From a virus, in the IMG/VR virus record IMGVR_UViG_3300019487_000001, positions 126,001-190,000 of that record: DNA of 64,000 nucleotides. One strand, written 5' to 3'. Position numbers and translations under genes: made by a program. Under the pieces are notes generated by a model, which saw nothing but the letters and a program-made list of their open reading frames with translations, did no database searches and had not been told where the DNA came from. The stretch's first letter is position 1, and every line of letters starts with the position of its first letter. Of the stretch, positions 9,369 to 19,700 are shown piece after piece.

Positions 9369-11720
9369 ATGCCTGTACCGACTAGAGACATACAGGGACA
9401 CCGAGTAGTAGTAACCGGTATTCCTATCAGTATCAATGTTGACACTAGACAGAATGTCAAGAAGCGTCACCAGTTTATTCGCTTTGGTACATCTCTGGCA
9501 CCCAACGAAGTTAACCTAGCTTTTGCGGCAACTCCAGGTATTTCTTTGAGCAAGAATCTTCTTATATCAGATCGTAGTCAGTCTATATCTCAGAATTCAA
9601 ATGTGTTCTTGGCTAGTTCTTCAGACGAGGAATTCTTCGGACCAACGTTCAACTCCATTTACAAAGACTTTTTGGTTACCGATCAGTTCTCAGCTAATAC
9701 ACCAACTCAACGGCCTACGCCGTTTTATTATAAGCATTCCTTTGAGACCCCAGCTGATGACGTGATAGTCACTAGCCTCACTGTTACGGATAAAGATTTT
9801 AGGCCAGTGAGTACGACACAATATAAGATCGATTTAGATCGGCGTAACAGCGAAGACGGTCGTATCGGTGACTTCGTCTATCATAATTTGTTGAACACGT
9901 TCGACGAGGAGACCGGCGAATCTACGGTTTATTATGTTCGCTACACTCTGTCGAATGGGGAGTTTTTTACTAAGATTCTTAAGGCAGAAAAGATCTTCCA
10001 GCCTGCTACGTTCGAAGACGTGGACACGAATGGTAACATCTTTGAGGAAGCTCAGGTGTTTTTACTAGAGCAGCAAGGTAACACTTTCCTGCTTACGTTA
10101 CCCACGCAGAACAAATATGCTATTAGGTTTCTGGCAAATAATTCTCGTATCCAAGTTTTACCCCCAGCTGTTGGGACCAATGAAGTTCCGTGGTTTGTGC
10201 GTATCTCTAATGGTAGGTTTTTTGTAACAGATGGTTCGGCAACTTATCGTTATGAGGTAGCCGAATTTTCGCAACAGATTTTTAATCCCATAGAGCCATA
10301 CAAAATTGCAGTAGAAGAACCCGCACTGTTTGTGTCGGGTCGTATTTTGAGTCTTGGTCGGCAGAATATATTTCATAATCCAAGCAGTGGATTTTCTGTT
10401 GACATTGTTCATCGTGATCGCGAGGGCGAGATAGATCTGGGTCTTACCACAGATCCGGCCAAGTTCGATAGGGCAATCTCGGCTCTTAGCACAGCTAGGT
10501 ATAGAGAGGACGGCGGTATTCTAGGTATTGATCCATTGAGCGGAATGGTTCAAACTAGTATTGATATACCGCAGGATGGAGAGTTGACAGCGAGCTTTTT
10601 CTTTAAGGAAGAGCAGTACGAATTGACGCTTGTTAACTTTAATCCGATTCAGAATCGATCTGTATTGAATGGCCGCAAGGTTATCTATGTGGTCCCTGAG
10701 GCGGGACCAAATGGAAACTTGGGTCAAACGACTTCTGTACACATTCTGGATGTTGACAATCAGGGTATTATCCAGTCTACCACTCAAAATGGTAGTGGAG
10801 GGAATGAGAACCTAGCTAAGATAACGGGATTTGATTCTTTTGGAGACCCAATTGATAATCCCAATTCGATCGTAGTTAACAGTCTAGTTACAAGACCAAT
10901 GTATTATGATGCTATACCAGCCGTAAAACGTAATGTTGGCGTAGATTCTAATGTGGTCGGGCATCGTTTTACTACTACGATCCTAGATAACGATGGCAAT
11001 GTGATCGACAGTATTCTGTTCACGGATCGTTTCACGGTTGAAACTAAATTTGCAAACGAGAAACGGTATTTGATCCTAGCAGATATATTTGTTGCCGATC
11101 CTGACTCACCAGATTCAGTTACTCTACTTGATACCAGAATACGCGGTGGTGGTATTCGCGAGGATAGAGAAGCTGAACTCATTAAGAGGTTTCCAGAAAT
11201 TGCTTGGTTTTGGGATATCGGTTCATTGGATGGACCGCCCTTCCCGGCGGCGGCGACGTTTATTGTTAAGCTGCCCTTCAAGATCCTTGAGGAGTTTGGT
11301 GGTATATTTACCAAAGAACAAGTGCGAGATATTGTATCTAGACACGTAGCCGCAGGAGAATATCCAGTCATTCGATATTACGGAGCTATTCCGGAGATCG
11401 TTAGTCTTACGGCATCTGAGGAGACCCTTAGAGTTTGTTGGACTGGACTTGGTCCTGGTTTTAGTTATAATGTTTACTACCGTACCACGCGAACTAGCCC
11501 ATTAGTCTTGGCTAACTCTTCTCCAATTACAGACGCTGGATATGGCGAGCTTTGTTTAACGCTAGATGACTTAATGGATTTTGTTCCGTACTATGTAAGT
11601 GTGACGGCGATAGATTCTGATGGTATAGAGGGTCCGCACTCTGTGGCCTGGATCGGAATGCCTCGCCTAGTGGATCACAAAATAAAAGTTACTATAGGAC
11701 ACGTATTCACGGTCCTTTAA
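9369..11720 (+). CDS. Large tail protein with FN3 domain and GHKF motifs at both ends
   Basis: The 783-residue product has motif copies near the N-terminus (QGHRVVV), around residue 530 (VVGHRF) and as the exact C-terminus (IGHVFTVL). INVDTRQNV near residue 22 matches the protein at 5226. Residues of about 675-765 read as a fibronectin type III domain (PEIVSLTASEETLRVCW, then FVPYYVSVTAIDSDG and GPHS). FN3 domains are common surface decorations of phage tails. The remainder is beta-rich without catalytic motifs. A strong GGGGAG site precedes the start. The tail location comes from context. Confidence 0.7.
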   Translation: MPVPTRDIQGHRVVVTGIPISINVDTRQNVKKRHQFIRFGTSLAPNEVNLAFAATPGISLSKNLLISDRSQSISQNSNVFLASSSDEEFFGPTFNSIYKDFLVTDQFSANTPTQRPTPFYYKHSFETPADDVIVTSLTVTDKDFRPVSTTQYKIDLDRRNSEDGRIGDFVYHNLLNTFDEETGESTVYYVRYTLSNGEFFTKILKAEKIFQPATFEDVDTNGNIFEEAQVFLLEQQGNTFLLTLPTQNKYAIRFLANNSRIQVLPPAVGTNEVPWFVRISNGRFFVTDGSATYRYEVAEFSQQIFNPIEPYKIAVEEPALFVSGRILSLGRQNIFHNPSSGFSVDIVHRDREGEIDLGLTTDPAKFDRAISALSTARYREDGGILGIDPLSGMVQTSIDIPQDGELTASFFFKEEQYELTLVNFNPIQNRSVLNGRKVIYVVPEAGPNGNLGQTTSVHILDVDNQGIIQSTTQNGSGGNENLAKITGFDSFGDPIDNPNSIVVNSLVTRPMYYDAIPAVKRNVGVDSNVVGHRFTTTILDNDGNVIDSILFTDRFTVETKFANEKRYLILADIFVADPDSPDSVTLLDTRIRGGGIREDREAELIKRFPEIAWFWDIGSLDGPPFPAAATFIVKLPFKILEEFGGIFTKEQVRDIVSRHVAAGEYPVIRYYGAIPEIVSLTASEETLRVCWTGLGPGFSYNVYYRTTRTSPLVLANSSPITDAGYGELCLTLDDLMDFVPYYVSVTAIDSDGIEGPHSVAWIGMPRLVDHKIKVTIGHVFTVL

Positions 11721-11746
11721 GATACACAAGAAAGAAGGTGATATAG

Positions 11747-12277
11747 ATGGTTGTATCAATTACTTGGTCTTCGACAGAGGGTGGAACCGCGATCCCGGAA
11801 CCACTCGATCATGGCAATATCGCCAACGGTACACAGGGAACTACTAAGGATCTTTTTGTACGCCACAACGGCACGAACCCGATTACTAGCGTAGGTTACT
11901 ACATGCAGGCTTTTTCTGGTGACTATGCTGGCAACGGTGGTAATGCTTCGGCGGCTGCTGATTTCACAGAATTGATCGGATGGGGTGACAACTCCGTTTC
12001 GACAGATCTGGGAGGCTTCTTCATTAACCAGAACCGCGTTGGTTCGTATCCGGCTACGGACTTCAAAGTCCATAAGACGGGCACGGGTAACTCGGCTTCT
12101 AATGCCTTCACATTGGCATCTACCAGCTTTACTCCGTCTTCGACGGGAACCACGAACGGACAATTAGATGCGGGTGACGACTCACACATTCAGGTGTATG
12201 TCGCAGTGCCCAGCACTGAGAACACCGCTGGTGTTCGCTTGTTCGATCAGGTCCTTAAGTTTACGTTTACCTCTTAG
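11747..12277 (+). CDS. Small beta-rich structural protein, probably highly expressed
   Basis: This 176-residue, Gly/Ser/Thr/Asn-rich protein has no membrane segment. It has a strong, well-spaced ribosome-binding site (AAGAAGGTGATATAG) and more C-ending codons than its neighbours, both suggesting abundant production. The C-terminus (VLKFTFTS) ends in a beta strand. It is the last gene before a 119-bp gap with a candidate promoter, so it may close the first tail transcript. A decoration, tail-tube or fibre subunit would fit, but I do not recognise a family. Confidence 0.55.
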   Translation: MVVSITWSSTEGGTAIPEPLDHGNIANGTQGTTKDLFVRHNGTNPITSVGYYMQAFSGDYAGNGGNASAAADFTELIGWGDNSVSTDLGGFFINQNRVGSYPATDFKVHKTGTGNSASNAFTLASTSFTPSSTGTTNGQLDAGDDSHIQVYVAVPSTENTAGVRLFDQVLKFTFTS

Positions 12278-12303
12278 TACCGGTCAAGCTCCCTCAGTTG
12301 GCT

Positions 12304-12327
12304 TGCAAGACAAGATATTGTCACGCA
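12304..12327. promoter_or_regulatory. Imperfect inverted repeat, possible operator or weak hairpin
   Basis: TGC-AA-GACAA-GATA-TTGTC-AC-GCA is a dyad with two mismatched positions, in the gap after the 176-residue protein gene and about 20 bp upstream of the candidate promoter. It lacks a following T-run, so it is not a typical terminator. Confidence 0.3.
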
Positions 12328-12345
12328 CAAGTGGGAGCGCAAATA

Positions 12346-12374
12346 TTGCCTTCTAGCTAGGTTTATGCTAGACT
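12346..12374 (+). promoter_or_regulatory. Candidate sigma70-type promoter
   Basis: TTGCCT and TAGACT are separated by exactly 17 bp in the only sizeable gap of the tail block. The start of the next gene is 22 bp downstream, preceded by TTGGAGGATTC as ribosome-binding site. Agreement with consensus is moderate. Confidence 0.45.
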
Positions 12375-12396
12375 GGTTTTTATTATTGGAGGATTC

Positions 12397-12864
12397 ATGC
12401 AAGGTTATACCAAACATTTTACAGATGGTTCAACGGAAGTTATCAGTGATGAACTAGTAAAAGCCTCACGGGCCTCCTGGTCTCGTGGCAAACTCTCAGA
12501 CATGAGTGCTGCCGATTTGCACATGGGATCTATCATGTTAACCATATCGGGTCCCGGTGATTACTGGGTTGCCGATGATATGATTAACATTGCAAAAGTA
12601 CCCACTGCGAAACGACCTAGTATTACAGTTCCATCTCAGTTTGTTGCTAGGAGGGTGCAACGCCTTATTATACCTTCGGATGTTGGACGCTTTGTCGTGT
12701 TGCAAGTTAGAGATAATAAAACTTTCCACATGTACCTATCGGCCAAGGAAGGCCCAGATGTTCAGTATCAATTGAAAGAAGATCACGTGGGCAAGTGGCT
12801 CACTTTAGAATATGATTTAAAGGCTGACGAGGTAGTTTACAAACTTCAAGACGCAAGAGGTTAA
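12397..12864 (+). CDS. Hypothetical 155-residue protein, first gene after the internal promoter
   Basis: I do not recognise this protein. It is a soluble mixed alpha/beta sequence with several short beta strands in its second half (QRLIIPSDVGRFVVLQV, then DKTFHMYLS-like). It has a clear GGAGG ribosome-binding site. It is followed after one base by the GT9-methyltransferase fusion, so the two are probably co-translated. A structural accessory role is possible because tail genes flank the pair. Confidence 0.5.
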   Translation: MQGYTKHFTDGSTEVISDELVKASRASWSRGKLSDMSAADLHMGSIMLTISGPGDYWVADDMINIAKVPTAKRPSITVPSQFVARRVQRLIIPSDVGRFVVLQVRDNKTFHMYLSAKEGPDVQYQLKEDHVGKWLTLEYDLKADEVVYKLQDARG

Positions 12865-12865
12865 A

Positions 12866-14785
12866 GTGTATTATAAGCTCTTATGGCAGCGACAGCCGTT
12901 AGATTTTACCGGTCACTATCTGGGTGTAGACTTTAAAGATGGGATCGGTGAAACCAAGTGTCATCTCTATTATAACGCGCTGAGATTTAGATATTGCAAA
13001 GATATCTCTCCGCCAGAAATGGTTGAGGCGAGATCTAAAAGAGATCTCAAAAAGATTTTAGTAGTACGTACGGGAGCCTATGGTGACCTTATGATGGTCA
13101 CCCCGGCAATACGGGGTCTTCGAGAGAAGTATCCCGATGCTGAGATTGATTTCGTTGGTCGATATCCCAACATTGAGATTCTTTATCAGAACCCAGATTT
13201 GAACAGGGTTCTTAACGATGTAAGAGTTACGGACATTGGTTTACTGTGCCCTAACTATGATGAAGTGTTTGATCTTTCTCATAGCATAGAGCTCAATCCG
13301 GAATCCGACTGGGTCAATGCGCAAGAGTTAAGTTGTAAGTGGCTTCAGGTTGAGCCCAAGAGCTATGAGCCTGTGATCGGAGTTACGGAGCAGGAAATGG
13401 CTTTGGCTCGAGACATGTTGCATCGCAATGGTGTTGATTTGGCTAAGTATCGCGGTTCTATCATAATGATGCACATCGAGAGCACGGCTCCATTGCGCAG
13501 GATGCCAGATGTAGTTGCTCTGACTACCGCCCAGCATTATGCGGAGCTTGGCTACAAGGTTATATTTAACGGAGTAAACACAGAGCTGTCACGCGTTAAG
13601 CTTGCTAAGTTACCATGTTGTGGTAGGACTAACACGGTGATCATGGATTCGAATTTTCAAAACATTCAGTATCCATGTAAGTTTTGCAACAAGACAGTAG
13701 TGCCGCAAATTACCAAGCTCCATTCTAATATTCATTTTCTGCAACATGAGGGTCATGAAACTCTCGTTAGACCTAAGTTTTTTACAGTGGCCTATGCCGA
13801 CGTCTTTGTTGGTGTTGACAGTTCCTTTTCTCATATTGCTGCAGCCTTTGGTCGTCCAAGTGTTTTATTGTATGGACCATTTGATGCATCTCTGAGAGCT
13901 AAGCATTGGCCCCATGCTTTGTGTATTCAGCCACAGCCAGCATGTGGACCTTGTCATCAATTAGCACCGTGGTGTGTGAGATACCAGAACGGGATTCCTC
14001 CCTGTACAAACGAGATCACGCCCCAGCAGCTTGTTGATGCTATAGACGCACACCTCGGTTTGAATGGTAAGAAATTTACAGGTAATAATAGTATGCAGTT
14101 TGCTTTACCTGAAGGCGAGCTAGATGTTACCAGGGATTGCCCGGCGTGTGGCCACACACATTCCGAACCTGTTGTTCGCAAAAAGAATGTGATCTATCGC
14201 AAGTGTGACCAGTGCCGTTCGCTGTTTACCAACAGAGAAGTTCTTAGTCCTTCGACTGGTTCTGTTTATCAAGCAGACTTTTTATCTTTGAGTGCTAGCT
14301 TTGTTCACGGGGTTTGGGCTTCCAAGGTTCTTGATATGTTAAAGAAAAATAACATTGATCAGCCACGGGTGGCAGAATATCGCCCACTTAACTCTGCTTT
14401 CAAAGATGAATTTGGCAAGCTTAATACCGGGGAATATGTTTCACTTGAAGATGTTGCACCGGACTCTTTAGATATTGTAGTAGGAATACGTTCACTAGAG
14501 AGAGCACCGAATCCCCGAGAGGCCTTGGCCGACATAAAAAATAAATTGAAGCCAGGCGGATTCTTGATGCTTTACGGACCGGCAGCCGATGCTTGGAATC
14601 GCAATAATGCCTGGGCGCACTTGAATACGCCAGTTGCCGGAGACAACAAGACTATTTTTAGTTCAGAAGGAATTCAAAAAATAACGAAGGAGGCGGGCTT
14701 TCAGGGTATAGAGTACAAACCGTTTACTAATGTTGAGGAACAAATGGTACTCGTACGCAAGCCAAGCAATGAGCCGATATCTTGA
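12866..14785 (+). CDS. GT9 glycosyltransferase fused to zinc ribbon and degenerate methyltransferase domain
   Basis: Residues of about 55-400 are a GT9 (ADP-heptose:LPS heptosyltransferase-type) glycosyltransferase. The N-lobe has RTGAYGDLMMVTP, and the C-lobe has VDSSFSHIAAAFGRPSVLLY followed by the C-x2-C/C cluster usual in this family. A four-cysteine ribbon follows (CPACG, then CDQC, about 430-455). The rest is a methyltransferase-like domain with the late motif LKPGGFLMLYGP. Its SAM-binding glycine loop (usually D-x-G-x-G) is not recognisable, so methyl transfer is doubtful. GTG start, AGAGG site. The position inside the tail operon suggests it modifies a virion protein or host surface glycan. 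Confidence 0.8.
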   Translation: MYYKLLWQRQPLDFTGHYLGVDFKDGIGETKCHLYYNALRFRYCKDISPPEMVEARSKRDLKKILVVRTGAYGDLMMVTPAIRGLREKYPDAEIDFVGRYPNIEILYQNPDLNRVLNDVRVTDIGLLCPNYDEVFDLSHSIELNPESDWVNAQELSCKWLQVEPKSYEPVIGVTEQEMALARDMLHRNGVDLAKYRGSIIMMHIESTAPLRRMPDVVALTTAQHYAELGYKVIFNGVNTELSRVKLAKLPCCGRTNTVIMDSNFQNIQYPCKFCNKTVVPQITKLHSNIHFLQHEGHETLVRPKFFTVAYADVFVGVDSSFSHIAAAFGRPSVLLYGPFDASLRAKHWPHALCIQPQPACGPCHQLAPWCVRYQNGIPPCTNEITPQQLVDAIDAHLGLNGKKFTGNNSMQFALPEGELDVTRDCPACGHTHSEPVVRKKNVIYRKCDQCRSLFTNREVLSPSTGSVYQADFLSLSASFVHGVWASKVLDMLKKNNIDQPRVAEYRPLNSAFKDEFGKLNTGEYVSLEDVAPDSLDIVVGIRSLERAPNPREALADIKNKLKPGGFLMLYGPAADAWNRNNAWAHLNTPVAGDNKTIFSSEGIQKITKEAGFQGIEYKPFTNVEEQMVLVRKPSNEPIS

Positions 14786-16718
14786 TAAATTCGTAAGCGT
14801 TATTCCTGCCGTACAGGGCAAGCAGATTACTGAAATTCTTAGTAACAATAAAAACCTGGGCAGTATACGCACAGTCGAAGAGTATTCTCAGAAAGCTGAC
14901 GAGCTATTCCAGGTTCTCGCACAAACAGATCCTAAGCCTACCCTTAAGCTGTTCTTGGGAGAAGTAGATAAAACTCTTTCTTCTGAGACCTTCAACTTCA
15001 TGATGGAACGGATCATAGATGATCTAACGTCTGTTTTCAAGGAAGCTAAAAATATTGCTGATGTTGCGATCCTGCATCGCAAGCTCATTGTGGAAACAAT
15101 ATTGCGCAGCCTAAGGTTTGCTATCAATAACCTCAACGACAATATCAGCGTGCACGAGTTCTTATCCAAGAACAAAGATGGTTTTACTGCTGCTCAGTTC
15201 AATTCATTCAAGCAAGATAACGTGCTTAAGACTGCCCGCACCGACGCCTTGGCAACAGCCTTGTACGTTGATCCTAGTACCGGTCTCCTTGTCCCCGCTA
15301 CCGAAGACGCCGTTGTAGACCCTGTCGGTGAACAGTTGCTTCTATCCGCTTCTCTGACAAAAGAGATTCTGATGAAGAATGTACGTTTAATCCTAGATGC
15401 TGATACTCGTGCCACAGAGGTTGACGTCACCTTCCCCGGGTCAGACATTAAACACATCATCGATGGACAAGAAGATACTTATTGGATTAACGATGTCCTA
15501 CTGAGCTCACCAGAGCCAGAGGGTGTTATTATGAAACTGGAATTACAATTGGCCGGTATGCAAGAAGTAAACTTTATTGAACTAGAGCCTGCCACCCTGT
15601 TTCAGTTTTCTTTATTCGAGATGGACTATATAGACGCTTCGGGAAGTCTACGACACATACCGCTAGATGAGGTTGTTTTAGATCGTCCCCGTCGCTTAAA
15701 TTTTTCTAAGATAACTACGAATACGATCATCTTGTCATTTCGACAGAGGACTTATATTCGTGCTAGATATTCCTTTAATGCAGATACTCAATCATACGAA
15801 CGTATCGTAGCCCAGGATCCCATTACACTAGAGGATGTTGATTTCACTTCGGTTGAACAAGAGCTTAGTGATCTCATAGATTCAGCTAATTTGAAAGCAG
15901 CTATCGGTGTAACCCAGGCGGGCTTCCAGTTCGATGACGTCGATATGTTTGAGTACATCGCAGGCTTTGATAATATACGGGTGGGCTTGAATCAATACAA
16001 TGAGCGTGGAATATATGTTGGATCTAAATTAGAATCCCCGCGTCCCGGCGTTCTCGGACTTCAGGTGAATGCTCAGCGTAATCTACACGAAGTACTTGGC
16101 TACCCCATAGACAGCTTAGAATTTACAGTCTACAAACAAAACTTTGATTCCAGTGGCAACTTTGTTGACACTGAAGTGTTTAATGTTCCACCGGTTAGTG
16201 AAACCTCTATGAGTCATGAGAGAATGCTTCTTAGCGATCGGACGGCCCTACCTAATGATACTGGAGTGCTACGCTTTTATCCGGATGTTACTAAGCCATT
16301 TAAGATATTCAGAGATGGCACAGAGCTTACCATCGGTTCAGATTATCAGGTATCTGGAGACAGCGGAGTTAGTTATCAGTCAGTGCTTAATCCGATTCTT
16401 CATAATCCCGGTGGCCAGTTTCATGACTTCAAGGTTCAGATCATAGGTCCCGCTAGTACTTCCATCTATACTGCTTCCTATACACCATTGTATAACGTAT
16501 ATGTGAACAGTGGTCGGACGGCCACACTGGTTAATGGCAATCTTATTAACTTCGTACTCGAGCGTACGACCAACAGTGTTGATAGATCCGAGATGTATTT
16601 GATTATCACTTTGCGCCGCAACTTTACAGATGTAACTCGCACACCGGAGCTGCGGGATTATAGTTTTCTGGTTGGCTCTGTAGACAAAGAAAAGTTCACG
16701 GGAGACGAATTGACCTAA
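14769..16718 (+). CDS. Large tail/baseplate protein with discoidin-like domain (1 of 3 related)
   Basis: About 649 residues, starting from the ATG inside the end of the previous gene; an upstream in-frame ATG at 14730 is also possible and neither start has a clear ribosome-binding site. The N-terminal 150 residues are helical. A domain beginning I-I-D-G-Q-E-D-T-Y-W (about residue 235) resembles the discoidin (F5/8C-like) fold, and a related ILDGNADTW segment occurs in the next gene. The C-terminal half is beta-rich. No GHKF motif is seen. A particle component is inferred from size, fold and neighbours. Confidence 0.6.
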   Translation: MSRYLDKFVSVIPAVQGKQITEILSNNKNLGSIRTVEEYSQKADELFQVLAQTDPKPTLKLFLGEVDKTLSSETFNFMMERIIDDLTSVFKEAKNIADVAILHRKLIVETILRSLRFAINNLNDNISVHEFLSKNKDGFTAAQFNSFKQDNVLKTARTDALATALYVDPSTGLLVPATEDAVVDPVGEQLLLSASLTKEILMKNVRLILDADTRATEVDVTFPGSDIKHIIDGQEDTYWINDVLLSSPEPEGVIMKLELQLAGMQEVNFIELEPATLFQFSLFEMDYIDASGSLRHIPLDEVVLDRPRRLNFSKITTNTIILSFRQRTYIRARYSFNADTQSYERIVAQDPITLEDVDFTSVEQELSDLIDSANLKAAIGVTQAGFQFDDVDMFEYIAGFDNIRVGLNQYNERGIYVGSKLESPRPGVLGLQVNAQRNLHEVLGYPIDSLEFTVYKQNFDSSGNFVDTEVFNVPPVSETSMSHERMLLSDRTALPNDTGVLRFYPDVTKPFKIFRDGTELTIGSDYQVSGDSGVSYQSVLNPILHNPGGQFHDFKVQIIGPASTSIYTASYTPLYNVYVNSGRTATLVNGNLINFVLERTTNSVDRSEMYLIITLRRNFTDVTRTPELRDYSFLVGSVDKEKFTGDELT

Positions 16719-16719
16719 C

Positions 16720-19700
16720 ATGGTAAACAAACACGTAAGACCAATTCAATCTACGGTGGTGCGGAATAAGCTTGACGCTCTATTGAAAAACCTCAATCAG
16801 AGTTTTCAGAATAAGTCCGTCAATACCCAGGAAGATTTAATTGCTGAACTTATTCAGGTGGTCAATTCATTGTACCTTACTTTGCGTGACCCGTTGTTTG
16901 TACCCCGCAAGTTTCTTCCAGGTGAGCTTCCAGATAGAACAGAATACAATGATATTTTTTCTATTCTGGCAGATGATATAGATGTATTGTTCAAAGAGCT
17001 CGCCCAGGTCGAAGGCATTGTTCTTGGTAACTTTAATTACATTGTGACTGAGCGAGATCGTTTGAATAAAAAGATTAAGAGTGTTGCCTCGAGTCTTGGC
17101 GACCTGACTCTCTTCTCTCAGGATCCGCTTAACCGTCTTTTGTTTTTCAAGGATAGTTTTAACGATGTTTCTAAGATCGATGTGAACAGTAGGCTCTTGA
17201 ATAACCCGCAGGCCCAAATTAATCAGGACGAAGGTGTTATTACACTATCTGTAGATCGTAGTGGTTCACCGCAAACAGCTAAGCGTAACTTGAGTGCTAC
17301 CATTAACAGCGGCTCTAACGGCCAGTCTGGTAATAACTTTCAGGTTGGTGCTCAGCGTCGTGCTGAGATTCGAGACATTCTAGACGGCAATGCTGATACG
17401 TGGTTCGAATATGAGAGAGTACAGAGAACTCGAGAAGAGAATACTAATCCCCTTCTTTTAGATCTAACTCTTACCTTCAACGTAGAAACGATTATCAACT
17501 TTATTCTAATCAATCCTAACAATTTTGGTACACAAAATTTTGTTAAGATTAAAACTATAGACACGTCGCTCGATGGCAATGTTTTTATCTCTATTAAAGA
17601 TGACATTCCGATAGCAGGGTTTTTGACTGAAGACGAAGAGAACGTATTCACGTTGGCGCCCTCTGTCTCTAAGTTTGCTGGACAGGGCCTATATACTTTT
17701 ACGCCGCGCAAGGTTAAGCATATACATCTAGTGTTTGAACAGAACACGCCGCTGCTTATTAGTACGCCAACTGGTGAACAATTTCGTTATGCTATTGGTA
17801 TCCGAGACATCGAGGCTCATGCTATACCATTTGAAACTGTGGCCGAAGTCATCTCGACTCCGTTCGATGTTGGCACTGAGATTGCTAAGGTTTCACTGTT
17901 GGCCGCTGAGAATCCTTCTGAGGTTTCTGAGCTGGCCGATATAACACATCAGATTTCCCCCGATGATGGAGCTTCTTGGTATGATATCCAGCCGCTTGAT
18001 AGGGACGGTATTGAGATACCAGAAGTGTTGAATTTCAATACGGGTGACGAGGATTCAGTTGTTACCGCGCACCCAGTTACAGCTATACGGCACAAGGCTA
18101 TTTTAACCCGCAGACCAGAAGCCTTCGAAGATGGGTCTTCTACCTTGAGACAGACTATAAGTAAGACTCAAGAGATAGTGAATTTGGGAACGGTTGCACC
18201 ATTTGAAGTAGCGGTTACTAAGCCACCGGTAGCTGGAACAATCACTTTACTTAATCCGTTGTTCGGCAGTAAGGGTAAGGATATTCCGAAGCGCTTCTTG
18301 GCCTTTAGTGCGTTTGAGTCTAGCCAGCGATATATTATACCGTTTGATGGTATTACGCTAGGGTCAGAGAGAATATTTGTCGAGAACGTACAGTGGACTC
18401 GAGTGGGTAGTTTCGCTAACTCGCAGGCCGAAGATAAGCATTATACCCTGAATGTTGACACTAAATTTTTAGCCTTCGGTGATGGTATCAACGGTAAGAT
18501 CCCTGATCAGGGCGCTAGAATAGAAATGGGTTTTGATGCTGAAAGGGTATCGCCTAATCCCGCTGTGCCACACAGATTCGATCTTCAGTTTCACAGTGAT
18601 GGCGATGAGAAGAGCACAGAGATACGATTATTGCAACCTGCGCAAGCAGTACTGAATGAAGTATTGCCGCGTGGAGCACAGGTGATTCGTCTAAAAAACA
18701 AAAGAATTGTTGACAATGCTTCCTTGAAGTTCTTTGAGAAGGATGCGAGCGGTGTTGCTATTTCGCAGGCATTTGTTACCCAGGTAGATTTCATAGACGG
18801 ACAAGAAGAATTCAGTGGTACTCCAGCTGGCCGCTGGTCGATTAATCTCGACCAGGGCATTGTTTATACAGAGGCCCCGACCCACAAAAGTGGTACTGCC
18901 ACTATAACTTACGATTATATTCCTGTGAGGATCTTAAAGCCTAGCACCGATTGGAAGTATTCTAACATTGACAATGCAGAGTATAGATCAATAGAGCTTA
19001 CCCCTGGCACCTTTGCTTCTGCCCAGGGTACTGCGGATCTAGCGGGCGATGTTGGGAACAAAGTTGCTAGCCTGGATCAAATAGCACTCGTAGATAAAAC
19101 TGTAGTCTTTACGGAACCGGATAGTTCTGGGATCCTAGATCCTTTGGCGTTCCAACAAGAGGTTAAGTTTATAGATGGTATCACTGAACTAAGTAATGTC
19201 GTGCAAGTATTGAGCGAGATCGTTCCGGCCAATTCTGGCGGCAATGGTGTAACACCAGCTCTAGCATTTACTCTTGCCCATATTCCTAACCTTAACTTCG
19301 AACCTGCATTTACGAATACCTCTGTGTTTCTTACTCGCAAAACATTTATCAATGGTACGACAGAGAATACAACGTCAGGTGACTATTCGATTAACCCATC
19401 TACTGGGGCGGTGTGGACTAGGAATAGCACCGGTTCGGTGCCTGGCACAGTCTCTTATTATTTCAATGATAACACAGTGGACCTTACTGGTTACTACTCT
19501 ATCGATTATTATAACGGTATCGTATATACAGTGGTAGCCATACGTACCGGCACTACTGCTGCTTTCAACTTTTCGAATTATGAGGTCTCTTATAATATTG
19601 CGCGGATCGTACCTACTGATCGCTATACCGTTGATACTCAAAAGAAATTAATTAGCCTCGCTTCCACTGAGATCCAAGAGTTGTTTGGGCGTGTCGTAGA

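Noticed and set aside
10904-11371. 155-residue - strand frame opposite the FN3 tail gene
   Set aside because: Antisense shadow of a continuous well-supported gene with its own strong ribosome-binding site.
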